Positions 52,031 to 62,043 of a DNA stretch of 64,000 nt are shown here, piece after piece. A program made the translations under genes and the position numbers. Within the stretch, counting starts at the first letter, position 1. Every line of letters starts with the position of its first letter. The notes under the pieces were generated by a model. That model was not told the origin of the DNA and searched no databases. It was given only the letters and a program-made list of their open reading frames with translations. This stretch comes from Spirochaetaceae bacterium UBA4077 (GTDB taxonomy: Bacteria > Spirochaetota > Spirochaetia > Treponematales > Rectinemataceae), in assembly GCA_002383375.1 (NCBI GenBank), contig DFYR01000062.1, positions 47,973 through 111,972 of the forward strand, given 5' to 3'.

Positions 52031-52264
52031 TTATGGCTTCTCTCCCAGGTCATGCTTTTTCCGGTAATCCTCCACTAACGCCAGGGCATCTGCTTCCTGT
52101 TCATCAGCCACGACGATGCTGACTCCCCGTATGTCGGTGACAAAGAGAGGATTCACGTTAAGCATGGAATTGGCCATGAGTTCACCTTCGATACCGCCTG
52201 AACGAAGGATGCTCTGCACTACCATAGCCTCGTCCTGAAAGGTCGATGTAAAAACGGTTTTCAT
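52031..52264 (-). CDS. DUF2007 family small protein
   Basis: This 77-residue protein has the DUF2007 pattern MKTVFTSTFQDEAMVVQSIL, with GGIEGELMAN and SIVVADEQEADAL. The family is annotated as putative signal-transducing, with function unknown. It overlaps the aminopeptidase gene by four bases (ATGA), so it is translated with it. Confidence 0.88.
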   Translation of the reverse strand: MKTVFTSTFQDEAMVVQSILRSGGIEGELMANSMLNVNPLFVTDIRGVSIVVADEQEADALALVEDYRKKHDLGEKP

Positions 52265-53679
52265 ACTCTCCTCCTGGCGCTTTCCACTGCCTCGCGGCTC
52301 CGGTCGAAGGCCAGACCCAGCCTCCGAGGGCCATTATCAGTCATCAGCCAGTCTTCCTCCAAGCGCATGCCGCCGCAGCCCCGCCAGGCTTGCAGCCTTC
52401 CATAGTCGATGAAGGAATCATGCAGGGCTTCGGCCTGCCATTTCTCGATGAGTCCAGGAATAAAGTAGATGCCCGGCTCAACGGAGTGCACCATGCCGGG
52501 GATGAGCGTCTTGGCCAGGCGCAGGGAGCGCAGGCCAAACTGGGAGCTCCTGGATTTACCGGCGTACCCTACCCTTTCTTCACCCAGGCCCTCCATATCA
52601 TGGACATCCAGTCCGATCATATGGCCGATGCCATGGGGGAAAAAGAGAGCATGGGCTCCCGCTTCCACCGCCTCGGCAGGATCGCCTTTCATGATGCCCA
52701 GCTCTTTGAGCCCTTGTGCGAGGAGGATAGAAGCTGTCTTATGGACATCGACGAAATTCTTGCCCACTTCCAGCGAGGCACTCGCACCTCCCAGAATCCT
52801 ATAGAGAAGCTCATAGAGTTCTGCCTGCCTCGGGTTGAATGCCGTGCCGACCGGGAAGCTGCTGGTCAGATCCCCCGCGTAGCCCGAAGGCAGCTCAGCC
52901 CCGGCGTCGAGCAGAAAGATCGAGCCCTCGCGACAGGGCGCTTCGCTGACATGGTTGTGCAGAACCTCCCCGTTTTGGGTGGCGATGGTGGAAAAACTAA
53001 GCCCGCAGCCCTTTCGTTCGGCGGCATACCGCACCAGGGCTGCGGCTTCAGACTCGGTCCAGCCAGGCCGCAAGAATTCGATCAGGCTGCGGTGCATCTC
53101 CACGCTGATATCCACAGCCTTCTCGATTTCGACGATCTCCCTTTCTTCTTTTATCTCCCGCATAGAAATGATCGAAAAGATCAAAGCCTCGCTTTCCCTA
53201 TTCTCTAAGACACCCAGGGCTAAGCCTAGATGAGCTTCAAGCCATGCCCTGGTCTCAAGGCGGCAGAGGGGAACGACGAGCAAATCCTTCTGAATTCGAG
53301 ATACATCGAACAACCCAAGTCTTTTTTCCGCTGCCCCGCGCAGCGAACCGAGGGGTAGAACCTGGGAAATCCCTGCAGCCGAAGCTTGCTCAGCCAGGGA
53401 AGGACGGGGACCGGTCCATATCAGATCGCCCATGGATAGTTCGTCGGCAAAAAGCTTCGTATGCCCGTCTTCGACATCGATAAGAGCGGCCATATCAGGT
53501 TCGTTCAAACCGATATAGTAGAGCCAGTTGGAATCCTGCCTGAAAGGATAGGAATTGGATGGATAATTGATCGGACTTTGGGAATGGGCGGCCAGAAGCA
53601 CAAGCCCTTTGTGCCCCTTTTCCCGCAAGAGCGCGCAGAGCCGTGCCCGGCGCTTGCTGTAGACTGTGGCTTCAAACAT
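52261..53679 (-). CDS. aminopeptidase P-family M24 metallopeptidase
   Basis: This 472-residue enzyme removes N-terminal residues preceding proline. All metal ligands are present: two Asp in LLDAGAELPSGYAGDLTSSF, His in HGIGHMIGLDVHD, Glu in HSVEPGIYF and a last Glu near RLEEDWL. This contrasts with the ligand-free M24 protein at 19689. The N-terminal 170 residues form the creatinase-like domain. The ATG at 53679 has no clear Shine-Dalgarno. Confidence 0.92.
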   Translation of the reverse strand: MFEATVYSKRRARLCALLREKGHKGLVLLAAHSQSPINYPSNSYPFRQDSNWLYYIGLNEPDMAALIDVEDGHTKLFADELSMGDLIWTGPRPSLAEQASAAGISQVLPLGSLRGAAEKRLGLFDVSRIQKDLLVVPLCRLETRAWLEAHLGLALGVLENRESEALIFSIISMREIKEEREIVEIEKAVDISVEMHRSLIEFLRPGWTESEAAALVRYAAERKGCGLSFSTIATQNGEVLHNHVSEAPCREGSIFLLDAGAELPSGYAGDLTSSFPVGTAFNPRQAELYELLYRILGGASASLEVGKNFVDVHKTASILLAQGLKELGIMKGDPAEAVEAGAHALFFPHGIGHMIGLDVHDMEGLGEERVGYAGKSRSSQFGLRSLRLAKTLIPGMVHSVEPGIYFIPGLIEKWQAEALHDSFIDYGRLQAWRGCGGMRLEEDWLMTDNGPRRLGLAFDRSREAVESARRRV

Positions 53680-53796
53680 AGAACAATACTATGCGGCCTA
53701 GAGGAACTGGTCAACGAAGGCCAGCTTAAAGCAGTAAAAAACAAGTTTTGTTCTAGTTTCCTTTCTATTAGAAAGTAAAAAACTCGCTTATCGTAA

Positions 53797-54126
53797 ATGG
53801 TGAAAAAACGGGTATCGGGTATGGTAATGGCAATGGACTATATCCGTGAATGCCTAGCCCGAAACCTTATCATGCGACGAACCTTTCTCCACCTCTCTCA
53901 GGAAGGCCTGGCCGATCGGGCAGGCTTAAGTCCAGGCTTTATTGCCAACCTGGAGCGCGGTAAAAGCTGGGTATCGCCCTCGTCGTTGGAAAAACTGAGC
54001 AAGGCGCTGGATACCCAGCCCTGGAAACTCCTTCAGGACCCTCTGATCGATCAGAAAGGCTATACCAAAGAAGAACTTTCAATGCTCTGGGATAGGGCGA
54101 AGAGCGAATTCTTCAGCGGACTCTGA
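53797..54126 (+). CDS. XRE-family helix-turn-helix protein
   Basis: This 109-residue protein has a single XRE HTH: FLHLSQEGLADRAGLSPGFI-like sequence at about 29-48, then NLERGKSWVSPSSLEKLSKAL. The C-terminus (about 75-109) is short and polar. It lies between divergent and convergent neighbours with no obvious partner. Several in-frame ATGs (53797, 53821, 53827, 53833) are possible starts. Confidence 0.82.
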   Translation: MVKKRVSGMVMAMDYIRECLARNLIMRRTFLHLSQEGLADRAGLSPGFIANLERGKSWVSPSSLEKLSKALDTQPWKLLQDPLIDQKGYTKEELSMLWDRAKSEFFSGL

Positions 54127-54149
54127 TAGAGCTTTCGACGAACTTCCGA

Positions 54150-55529
54150 CTAAAGACCTCTTTCTTTCAGGCTCTCCCTGTATTTTTTAAGCATCTCGGG
54201 ATTCAAGCGGTTGATCGAAAGAAATACGAGTACGCCCGCAGCCAACAAACAGGCTGGTATCAGTGCGGTGTGGAGACGAATACCCAGTTGGGACAAATCG
54301 GATCGAGGTTCCTGGGCGAATCCCGTAAGACTGTGGACAATCCAGAAAGAAAGCGCCTGCACCGCGTACGCCAGCCGCCCGGCGAGTGCTCTGAACCCGA
54401 TGTAGACGCCATCGTCCCGCTTGCCCGTCCTGACCACGATTTCATCGATCACATCAGCCAGGGCTGGGGTCATGAGCATCCAGAAACCGCCAAATCCAAG
54501 ACCCCAGATGAACATCGCGATAACGAATCCCGAATACCTTTGGACGAACATCAAAGGGAGGCAGAAAAAGGCCAGGCTACCTGCAGCCGAGGCTAGAAGC
54601 TTCTGGTTGGAACTGACCTTCTTTCGCAAGCCCAGCCAGAGCGGTATGCCAGCCAGGGCGCCAAGAAGCATCCCTGCGAAAATGAAGGTAGTACTTCGGC
54701 CTCCCAGGATATAATCACCCACATAGTGTATCGATGCGGTCATGGAAATGGTCGCTGACTGGTAGAAGAAATAGAGGATGATGAAAGCCAGAAAATTGCG
54801 GGAGGCCAGAGCCTCCCTGAGCTGGGCAAAAAACGAAGGTTTTTCCTTTCGCTCGGCTTCCTGGCGCAGGTAGCGCCCGATCATCTCCTTTGTCTCCTTC
54901 GTGCCGGGGAACATCAAAAAGGATGCCACCAGCGCTATACCGGCGAAGACAAAGGCGTTGACCAGGTAGCTGGACGGTTCACCATAGCGGACGATGAGGG
55001 TGGGCAGTACAGCCCCGCCTGCCACTCCAAAAACGCCGATCAGTGTTCCGACGCCCGCTGCCTTGGCTCTAGAGCCTTCGGACCTGAACCTGTCGGGGAA
55101 TAGGGATTGATAATTGACCTCCCAGGTCGAATAGAGCAGGTCGTAGATGCAGATAGAGACCAGGAGCCAGAGAAAAATCAGGCCTGGCGAAGCTTTGGGA
55201 GCGGCGAACACGAAAACGAAAGCCACAGCGCAGCTCAGTGTACCGAAAACAATCCAGGGGAAACGTCGGCCGAATTTTGAAGATAAGGGAGTGGGCCGGG
55301 AGCTAAGGTAACCGATCAAGGGATCATTGACGGCATTCCATACCGAGTAGAGGACGACGGCCAGGGCGACCAGCCCTGTCGAAAGCCCCAGCTCTGTCTC
55401 GTAGAATTTGAACACGAGGGAAGCAAAGGCGCCGGTGAGGAATTCGGCGAGGAATTTACCCACTCCGTACGAAGCCATGATCGATGTTTTCTGTTCCGCC
55501 GCGATCTGACTGCCCTGAATTTTTACCAT
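54150..55529 (-). CDS. GPH-family (Na+/H+):sugar symporter, MFS
   Basis: This 459-residue protein has about 12 transmembrane segments and the GPH-family pattern: NDPLIGYLSSRPTPLSSKFGRR near residue 72 and DVIDEIVVRTGKRDDGVYIGF in the C-terminal half. GPH proteins carry glycosides or glucuronides with sodium or protons. The start at 55529 (MVKIQGSQ) is chosen for its GGGGAG site; the frame continues to 55643 with a basic, non-family stretch. No sugar-processing partner is adjacent. Confidence 0.87.
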   Translation of the reverse strand: MVKIQGSQIAAEQKTSIMASYGVGKFLAEFLTGAFASLVFKFYETELGLSTGLVALAVVLYSVWNAVNDPLIGYLSSRPTPLSSKFGRRFPWIVFGTLSCAVAFVFVFAAPKASPGLIFLWLLVSICIYDLLYSTWEVNYQSLFPDRFRSEGSRAKAAGVGTLIGVFGVAGGAVLPTLIVRYGEPSSYLVNAFVFAGIALVASFLMFPGTKETKEMIGRYLRQEAERKEKPSFFAQLREALASRNFLAFIILYFFYQSATISMTASIHYVGDYILGGRSTTFIFAGMLLGALAGIPLWLGLRKKVSSNQKLLASAAGSLAFFCLPLMFVQRYSGFVIAMFIWGLGFGGFWMLMTPALADVIDEIVVRTGKRDDGVYIGFRALAGRLAYAVQALSFWIVHSLTGFAQEPRSDLSQLGIRLHTALIPACLLAAGVLVFLSINRLNPEMLKKYRESLKERGL

Positions 55530-55700
55530 GTCTGAACTCCCCTGCCGTATGATCGCGCTCATAGTAATCTCTGGAAGCTCCAGGCGCAAGAAAGAACTTG
55601 CACAGCCAATCGGACGCAAACCGGGTCGATTCTTTTCCAACAAGGTTCGAGGAACTAATCTCAGGTTGACAGAAATTGTATGCTTTTCTAGTATTCAACG

Positions 55701-57155
55701 ATGAAAAGCAAATTCATAGCACCAATCCTATACATACTGTTTACTCTTGCCAGTCTTTCCGCCAACGGGACCGAAAGTCCATTGACAGCCTATACCCTCG
55801 ACAACGGCCTGGATGTCGTTCTGCTACCGCTCTCCGGTTCCGGCGAGCTTTCCATGGGAATCGTCTTCAGAGGCGGCGCCGAGGTCCAGACAAGCGCGAA
55901 CGCGGGGTACTTCAGCCTGCTGGAACAGTTGCTTTTCAGAGGAAGGGCGTCTGAGCCCGGCGAGCCCGAGCCCGCGGGAGCGCTGGAAGCTCTGGAAGCG
56001 TCCGCCTTCGACGGGGGAGTAGGGTCCGACCGCTTTGGCTTTGCCTTCAGCCTTTCTCCAGGCTTCCTGGATCAGGGCGTGAATACTCTCTCCTATCTAT
56101 TTTCGGGCCTTAGGCTGGAGACAGCCCTCGCAGACCCCTCTGCTCTCGAGGAGGCGAAAAATGCCGCTATAGCGAGGCAGGAAGCGGCCAAATCCGATCC
56201 GGCGGAGATATATGAATACGCACTGGCAAAAAAGCTCTTTTCCTCAGCCCCTTGGCGGCTCGATGCCATAGGGTCGGAAAAAACCCTCAAGGAAGCGAGC
56301 AGCACATCGCTCAAAGCCCTTTCCTCGCGATGGCTGGTGCCGAACAACGCAGCCATTCTGGTAGCCGGCGATTTCGAAGTAGAGGCTGCCAAGCCGCTAA
56401 TTTCATCGGCATTCGCTTCATGGAAAAAAATAGACGATCCATGGAAAACGCCACTAGGCGCGCTCCCAAAACCTGGAGTCACCCGACCGACGCTAATGGT
56501 CTATCCCGACCCGACCCAGCGTATAGGGTATGCAGCCTTGGAAATGCGATACCGAGGTCCTGATATCGGTTCCCCACGATCCGCCGCAATCCGGCTTTGG
56601 GCCCAGATGCTCTCCCAGTCCGATTCGAGACTGGCAAAGGCACTGGCGAAAGGAATGCCGAAAACCTCAGCTTCCTCGACACCGAAAGTCCGCTATCAGG
56701 CTGCGCGAAGCAGTTCATGGTTTTCTCTTTCCACAACAATAGTAATCCAGGGAATGGCAAATCCCGCAGACGCAGTCCTGGCATTCAAGGAAATCGTTCG
56801 TGGAACCGAGATGTACGCCATGAAGACGAATCCTGGCTATTTTTCTGATATTGAATACAAAAATGCTAAAGCATCCTTCGAGCCGTTCCCAAACCATGGA
56901 AATTCCCAGCTCGCTGTTTCGCATCTAATGGATTTGTGGCTGCTGGATGGGATAAAGGGCTTTCAGACAGGAAAAAAAACGATCCAGGCTTTAGGCTCGA
57001 AGGACATTACAAGCTTTGCCGACGAGTATTTCATGAAGAACCTGGAGATCGTCTCGATACGGCTGAATCCAGAAGACTATGCGGCCAAGAAAAAGAATTT
57101 CGACAACTACGGTTTTGAGTTGATCAGTCCGCAAAACGCCTTCTGGTGGAAGTAG
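55701..57155 (+). CDS. M16 peptidase-fold protein lacking zinc motif
   Basis: This 484-residue secreted protein has a signal peptide (about 1-21) and the M16 fold (NGLDVVLLPLSGSGELSMGIVFRGGAE). The zinc motif HxxEH, expected near NAGYFSLLEQLLFRG, is degenerate (YFSLLEQ), so catalysis is unlikely. Such inactive subunits partner with active M16 peptidases elsewhere in genomes. The C-terminal domain continues to residue 484 with NWLLF-like strands. It probably acts in the periplasm. Confidence 0.82.
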   Translation: MKSKFIAPILYILFTLASLSANGTESPLTAYTLDNGLDVVLLPLSGSGELSMGIVFRGGAEVQTSANAGYFSLLEQLLFRGRASEPGEPEPAGALEALEASAFDGGVGSDRFGFAFSLSPGFLDQGVNTLSYLFSGLRLETALADPSALEEAKNAAIARQEAAKSDPAEIYEYALAKKLFSSAPWRLDAIGSEKTLKEASSTSLKALSSRWLVPNNAAILVAGDFEVEAAKPLISSAFASWKKIDDPWKTPLGALPKPGVTRPTLMVYPDPTQRIGYAALEMRYRGPDIGSPRSAAIRLWAQMLSQSDSRLAKALAKGMPKTSASSTPKVRYQAARSSSWFSLSTTIVIQGMANPADAVLAFKEIVRGTEMYAMKTNPGYFSDIEYKNAKASFEPFPNHGNSQLAVSHLMDLWLLDGIKGFQTGKKTIQALGSKDITSFADEYFMKNLEIVSIRLNPEDYAAKKKNFDNYGFELISPQNAFWWK

Positions 57156-57233
57156 TCGCGGCGGAAACAGATACGGTCCTCGACGACGGGCAGGACCGCG
57201 GCAGGCCTCGGGCGATTGAATTCGCGAACGACT

Positions 57234-59492
57234 TTAGTCTTCTTCCAGCGACAGAATGCTCGGCAGACCGCGGAGTGCCTTGCTGGTCTTCTTGAGATTG
57301 TCTCTGCTGTCGGCTTCAAGAATGAAGAATCCCGAAAGATTTCCGTCGCCTCGCTCGCCCAGTTTGCCCTCCCTCAAGCGGCCCGAGTATTTGCGCACTG
57401 CAGACTCGATTTCGGAAAAAATATCCGGCACCAACTTGGTAGAAACTCTATAGCGGGCCGTGCACTGCGAGGCGTCTTCCCAGCGAACCTCGATCTTCCT
57501 CTGCTCGAAATCGGCCACCGCCGCGATAGTCTTGCAGTCAGCTCGGTGGATAATGACACCCCGGCCCCGGGAAATGTACCCGACGATAGGATCTCCGGTG
57601 ACTGGCCGGCAACAGCCGGCAATCCGTATCAGCATGTTGTGGGCACCGTCGATCGATAGCCCCGCCCGGTCGCTGGAGAGCTCATTCTGCGACTTGATGC
57701 TGCGAAACTCCATTTCTGTGCGGCCGTGCTCGAATCCGAGTCCAGCCTGGGCTTTTTCAGCCTGGGACCTCGCCTCTTCCTGGGCCTCCTGCTCCTTGAG
57801 CCTGTCCTCGGCCTTTTCCTTTTCCTGCTTCTTGCCGACGATGATACTCTTGTCGATGGCCAGAACCTGACCGCTCTGCACTAAAAGCGCGCGAATCTTG
57901 GACCTAGCCTTGGAGGTATGGGCCAGCTTAAGCCAGTTGATATTGGGCTTGGCCAGGGGTGAGGTGAGAATTTCCACCAACTGTGTGTTCTTGAGCTCGG
58001 CGTCCAGGGGGATAATCGCTCCGTCCGCCTTGGCGCCGACGCAGTGGGCGCCGATGTCGGAATGGATGGCAAAAGCGAAATCAATCGCCGTAGCACCGGC
58101 AGGAAGCTCGATGACATCGCCCTGGGGGGTGAATACGAATATTGAATCCTTGAGCAGTTCCCGCTTTATCTCGTCCAGGTATTCTGACCCTTGGGCGAGG
58201 AATTCATTCCATTGCTTCAGCCGGTTGACGATGGGCAGCTGTTCCAGGCTGGGACGCTCGGCGCCTGTGCCTTTTTTGTACAGCCAGTGGGAGGCGACGC
58301 CGAATTCGGCTACGGCGTGCATGAACTTGGTGCGGATCTGCACTTCCAAGAGTTGGCCGTCATAGCACATGACCGTCGTGTGAAGACTTCGATATCCGTT
58401 GGCCTTGGGCATGGCGATGTAATCCTTGAAACGGCCTTCGATGGGCTTCCAGAGACGATGGATCAAGCCCAGAAGGGAGTAGCATTCGTTATCGGTTTCG
58501 CAGATAAGCCGCAAGCCCATGAGGTCGTAGAGCTCCTCGGCGGGTTTGCCCTTTTTTCGCATCTTTTGATAGATGGAATAGAAGTGCTTGGCTCTGGAGC
58601 TAATCTCGACAGCGATGCCTTCCTTGAGCGAGGCCCTGCGGATATCCTCGCTCACCCGGGCCAGGAATTTTTCCCGGGTGGCTTTTTTCTTGGATACGAT
58701 TTCCCGGATCTGGTCAAAGACTTCGCGGTTGAGGACCTTCAGGGCCAGGTCCTCCAGCTCGTCCTTTAGCCAGGATATACCCAGCCTGTCAGCCAGGGGG
58801 GCGAAGATATCCAAGGTTTCGGCGGCTATGGTTTTCTGTCGCTCTTCGGGCAGGTACTTGAGGGTGCGCATGCTGTCTAGTTTGTCCGCCAGCTTGACGA
58901 TGATGACCCTGATGTCTCCTGTCATGGCTAAGAGCATCTTGCGCATGGTTTCGGCAGCCTGGACGGTCTTGTTCTTGGCCCTGACGGTGGAAAGCCTGGC
59001 GACACCCGCGACGATCATGGCCGTATCGGAGCCGAAGGCCTTTTCGATCTCTTCATCCAGGGATCCGACCAAGGCTTTTAGCCGGACTTCCCTTTTTTTC
59101 TCCTCGCTCTTTTTTTCCTGCCTTGCAAGTTTTCTGCTCTGGGTCTTGGACTGCGGCTGCGATTCGGAGCCGGGCTCGCCCTGTGAAATCGGTAAAAGCC
59201 CTTCGGCCGCAGGACCGCGCTCCTGTGGCCCGTCATGGTGCCGATATCCCGAACTGCGGTTTTCGGTGCAGTCGTGTACCAGCGCAGCGACGATGGAGTC
59301 AAGATCCAGGCCCATATCCAGAAGTGTAGCCGCCACTCTGAGATCGTGAGCCCAGGCGGCCTCGCCGGAAGCCCGCAGGGATGATCCATGCTTTTGCTTA
59401 GCCCACTCCAAGGCTTCCTGCAGCAGGGAAGCACCGTCAGCCCCAAAGGCCTGGCGTGATTTCGTGAAAAACTGAAGGCTAGACTCGTCCAT
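57234..59492 (-). CDS. rel: Rel/SpoT-type (p)ppGpp synthetase with atypical hydrolase domain
   Basis: This 752-residue protein has the order HD hydrolase, synthetase, TGS, ACT. The synthetase is intact (GRFKDYIAMPKANGYRSLHT and EVQIRT), with the RFKD form of bifunctional Rel. The HD region keeps H49 and H73-D74, but the usual HDxxED reads HDCTEN (D to N at 78), the KLADRxHN motif reads KLADKLDSM, and about 65 charged, repetitive residues (about 79-143) are inserted. Hydrolase activity is therefore doubtful. ATG 59492 follows GGGGAGG; the frame continues to 59657 but overlaps prmC. Confidence 0.92.
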   Translation of the reverse strand: MDESSLQFFTKSRQAFGADGASLLQEALEWAKQKHGSSLRASGEAAWAHDLRVAATLLDMGLDLDSIVAALVHDCTENRSSGYRHHDGPQERGPAAEGLLPISQGEPGSESQPQSKTQSRKLARQEKKSEEKKREVRLKALVGSLDEEIEKAFGSDTAMIVAGVARLSTVRAKNKTVQAAETMRKMLLAMTGDIRVIIVKLADKLDSMRTLKYLPEERQKTIAAETLDIFAPLADRLGISWLKDELEDLALKVLNREVFDQIREIVSKKKATREKFLARVSEDIRRASLKEGIAVEISSRAKHFYSIYQKMRKKGKPAEELYDLMGLRLICETDNECYSLLGLIHRLWKPIEGRFKDYIAMPKANGYRSLHTTVMCYDGQLLEVQIRTKFMHAVAEFGVASHWLYKKGTGAERPSLEQLPIVNRLKQWNEFLAQGSEYLDEIKRELLKDSIFVFTPQGDVIELPAGATAIDFAFAIHSDIGAHCVGAKADGAIIPLDAELKNTQLVEILTSPLAKPNINWLKLAHTSKARSKIRALLVQSGQVLAIDKSIIVGKKQEKEKAEDRLKEQEAQEEARSQAEKAQAGLGFEHGRTEMEFRSIKSQNELSSDRAGLSIDGAHNMLIRIAGCCRPVTGDPIVGYISRGRGVIIHRADCKTIAAVADFEQRKIEVRWEDASQCTARYRVSTKLVPDIFSEIESAVRKYSGRLREGKLGERGDGNLSGFFILEADSRDNLKKTSKALRGLPSILSLEED

Positions 59493-59503
59493 CCTCCCCT
59501 CTT

Positions 59504-60418
59504 TCAGGACGCTCTGCCGGAACTGATCCTTGGCAGTCCGGCGAGATCCTTCCAGGCACGAATATCCCGGAAGCCCTCCGTTTCCAACATAGCATGAACT
59601 TTCTCGATCTGCAAAGCATCGGTTTCTATAAGTAGAAACCCGCCCTGCTTGAGCCAAGATCTTGCCTGGGCCACAAGACGCCGCACGAGTATCAACCCGT
59701 CGGGGCCACCGTCCAGGGCAAGAGGAGGCTCGCTCCAGCCCTGAGCGAGGAGCGCCTCGGTTTCAGAACTGAGCAAATAGGGGGGGTTGGATACGATCAT
59801 GTCAAAACCAGACACTGGCATCGCAGGGAAGGCTGGGGGGCGTTCAATGACTTCCAGCAGGTCAGCATGCAGCATCGGCAAGACCCTTCCCAGGATTCGC
59901 CGGCTGTTGAGCCGGGTTACTTCCAGGGCATCAGGGGAGATGTCGGTAGCCCAAAGGCTCCAGTCTGGACGCTCGGCGGCAATGCTTATCGCCACAGCTC
60001 CCGAGCCTGTGCAGACATCCAGCACCGAACATTTTGAAGTCCCGATCCCAGCTCCGGCAAGGACAGATCGACTATCACCCAGCTCCAGGGCTGCGGACAC
60101 AAGAGTCTCCGTATCCGGACGGGGAACAAGCACCCGACGGTCCACCATGAACTCACGGCCGTAGAATTCTTTTTTGCCGATTATGTATGCCACGCTTTCG
60201 CCTGAGAGCCGCCGCTTCCAGGCAGGCTCGAAACTTTGTGGAATCGTGTCCGCCGAATCGCGTAGGGAAGCCAGGAGCCTGTCCCTATTGATTCCCATGC
60301 AGAAAGCCGCTATGAGGCAGGCATCCAGGAAGGGAGTATCGCTTTTTTTATTCTCCGCCGCGCGCAAAGCCAGAAATTCGCCGATGCTGCGAGCGTACTG
60401 TGTATAGGAACGAGGCAT
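59504..60418 (-). CDS. prmC: release factor glutamine N5-methyltransferase
   Basis: This 304-residue class I methyltransferase has the SAM site VLDVCTGSGAVAISIA (about 130-145) and the catalytic NPPY (SNPPYLLSS, about 195). It methylates the GGQ glutamine of release factors. It overlaps the prfA stop and lies directly after it, the usual prfA-prmC pairing. It then runs into rel. Confidence 0.93.
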   Translation of the reverse strand: MPRSYTQYARSIGEFLALRAAENKKSDTPFLDACLIAAFCMGINRDRLLASLRDSADTIPQSFEPAWKRRLSGESVAYIIGKKEFYGREFMVDRRVLVPRPDTETLVSAALELGDSRSVLAGAGIGTSKCSVLDVCTGSGAVAISIAAERPDWSLWATDISPDALEVTRLNSRRILGRVLPMLHADLLEVIERPPAFPAMPVSGFDMIVSNPPYLLSSETEALLAQGWSEPPLALDGGPDGLILVRRLVAQARSWLKQGGFLLIETDALQIEKVHAMLETEGFRDIRAWKDLAGLPRISSGRAS

Positions 60419-61485
60419 CAGAGCCCCTCGTCGAGAGCCCTTTGCCGTGCATCCAGGACAAGTGCGTCCACCAGCTCGGCGATATCGCCCTCCATTATCA
60501 GGTCGAGCTTGTAGAGGGTCAGGTCGATCCGGTGATCGGTGAGCCTGTTCTGGGGGAAGTTATAGGTTCTGATCCGTTCCGACCGCTCACCTGTTCCGAC
60601 CTGACTTTTCCGTTCAGCCGACCGTTCGGCCTGACGCTTGGCCTCTTCCATCTCGAAAAGCCGGGCGCGCAGTATGCGCAGTGCCTTGGCCTTGTTCTTT
60701 ATCTGGCTTTTTTCGTCCTGGCAGTGGACCACCAGGCCTGTGGGAAGGTGAGTGAGGCGAACAGCCGAGTCGGTGGTGTTGACGCTCTGCCCGCCGGGGC
60801 CGCCCGAGCGCATGACATCGACCCGGAGATCCTCTGGGCGAATCTCGATCTCGGTATCCTCCACCTCCGGAAGCACGGCCACGGTGACAGCGGAGGTATG
60901 TATTCTGCCCGAGCCCTCGGTGCTGGGCACCCGTTGGACCCTGTGGACTCCCGATTCCCAGCGAAGCCGCTCGTAGACCGCCTCACCGTTCACCGAGAAG
61001 ACAATTTCCTTCAGACCTCCCAGCTCGGTGGCGTTTTCGCTCATCACCTCGGTACGCCAGCCCATGGAATCGGCGTAGCGGGAGTACATCCTGAAGAGAT
61101 CGGCCGCGAAAAGGGCCGCTTCTTCGCCGCCTGTGCCTGCACGGATTTCCATAATAACCGGCTTGTCAGCCAGAGGGTCCCGGGGCGCCAGGAGTTCCTG
61201 AAGCGCGCTTTCCAGTCCTTCTCTCCTGGACTCCAGCAGCTCCAGCTCATCCTGGGCCAGCGCGAGCATCTCGGGATCTGATTCTGCCGCAAGCATCGCC
61301 CGTGCGTCGGCGATCTGGGATAAAAGTTCATCGAAGCGCTTCTGTACATCGTCGATCTCGCCCAAGCGTGCCCGCTCGCGCATGAGTTCTCTGTATGCCG
61401 CTTGGTCGCGGAAAATCTGCGGATCAGCCACCTGCTCATCGAGCTGGCGCAGGCGGCTGCGTATAGCCTCTATTCTGTCTGTCAC
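60418..61485 (-). CDS. prfA: peptide chain release factor 1
   Basis: This 355-residue release factor recognises UAA and UAG. The catalytic loop GGPGGQSVN and the [21 protein letters not shown] region are class-typical, and the length matches the family. The start is GTG 61485 ([15 protein letters not shown]), because a longer frame to 61587 is not family-like; the ribosome site is weak. Confidence 0.93.
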   Translation of the reverse strand: MTDRIEAIRSRLRQLDEQVADPQIFRDQAAYRELMRERARLGEIDDVQKRFDELLSQIADARAMLAAESDPEMLALAQDELELLESRREGLESALQELLAPRDPLADKPVIMEIRAGTGGEEAALFAADLFRMYSRYADSMGWRTEVMSENATELGGLKEIVFSVNGEAVYERLRWESGVHRVQRVPSTEGSGRIHTSAVTVAVLPEVEDTEIEIRPEDLRVDVMRSGGPGGQSVNTTDSAVRLTHLPTGLVVHCQDEKSQIKNKAKALRILRARLFEMEEAKRQAERSAERKSQVGTGERSERIRTYNFPQNRLTDHRIDLTLYKLDLIMEGDIAELVDALVLDARQRALDEGL

Positions 61486-61634
61486 GCCACGATGGTACTC
61501 CGGCAAAGGCCATCGCTTCAAGAAGCCAACCGGTACAGGCTTTACCGTGAATGCACCAAGGTCGCTCGCTCCGGTTCCAGGCGGCATTCAAAAGGTATGG
61601 CGGCTTTAGTCAGTTGAACGCGGCTCAGACCAGC

Positions 61635-61898
61635 TCAGACCAGCTCGAAGCAGCTGGGCTCCACGGCTTCCACCACAATCTTCCTGCCGCCGGGGACGGC
61701 CATCTCCTCACGATCCCTCACCAGGTAGTCATTCGTATCGTTCTGGACGGTCACCCACAGAAGCCCATTGTCTACCAGCAGCCTCCGCCCCTGATCCAGG
61801 TTGAAGGCGAGAACCTCATCCTCATCGATGCAGCCGGGAAAGGAAGAAGCGGGAAGCGATCCGGACAAATGATTGATAAGTTTCGATTTATTCATCAT
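61635..61898 (-). CDS. DUF2917-like small protein
   Basis: This 87-residue protein has a LDQGRRLLVDNGLLWVTVQND-like core resembling DUF2917 sequences, with VPGGRKIVVEAVE near the end. GGAGG lies six bases before the ATG, so the start is well supported. Function is unknown. It lies between convergent directions, next to divergent serS. Confidence 0.72.
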   Translation of the reverse strand: MMNKSKLINHLSGSLPASSFPGCIDEDEVLAFNLDQGRRLLVDNGLLWVTVQNDTNDYLVRDREEMAVPGGRKIVVEAVEPSCFELV

Positions 61899-62043
61899 AG
61901 CGCACCTCCGTCTATAAATAGACGTGTATCTCTTTTTTTTAATATAATGAATATTGCTTATAAAGAAAAATCTCAAGTTCCAAGCCTCCGGGCGATCATC
62001 CCGGCCTTGATGGTACGAGCCAGTCCAAGTATCATATCGAGCT

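Noticed and set aside
60400..61281. Plus-strand open frame (293 codons)
   Set aside because: It is antisense to prfA, which carries the GGQ loop and full-length family sequence.
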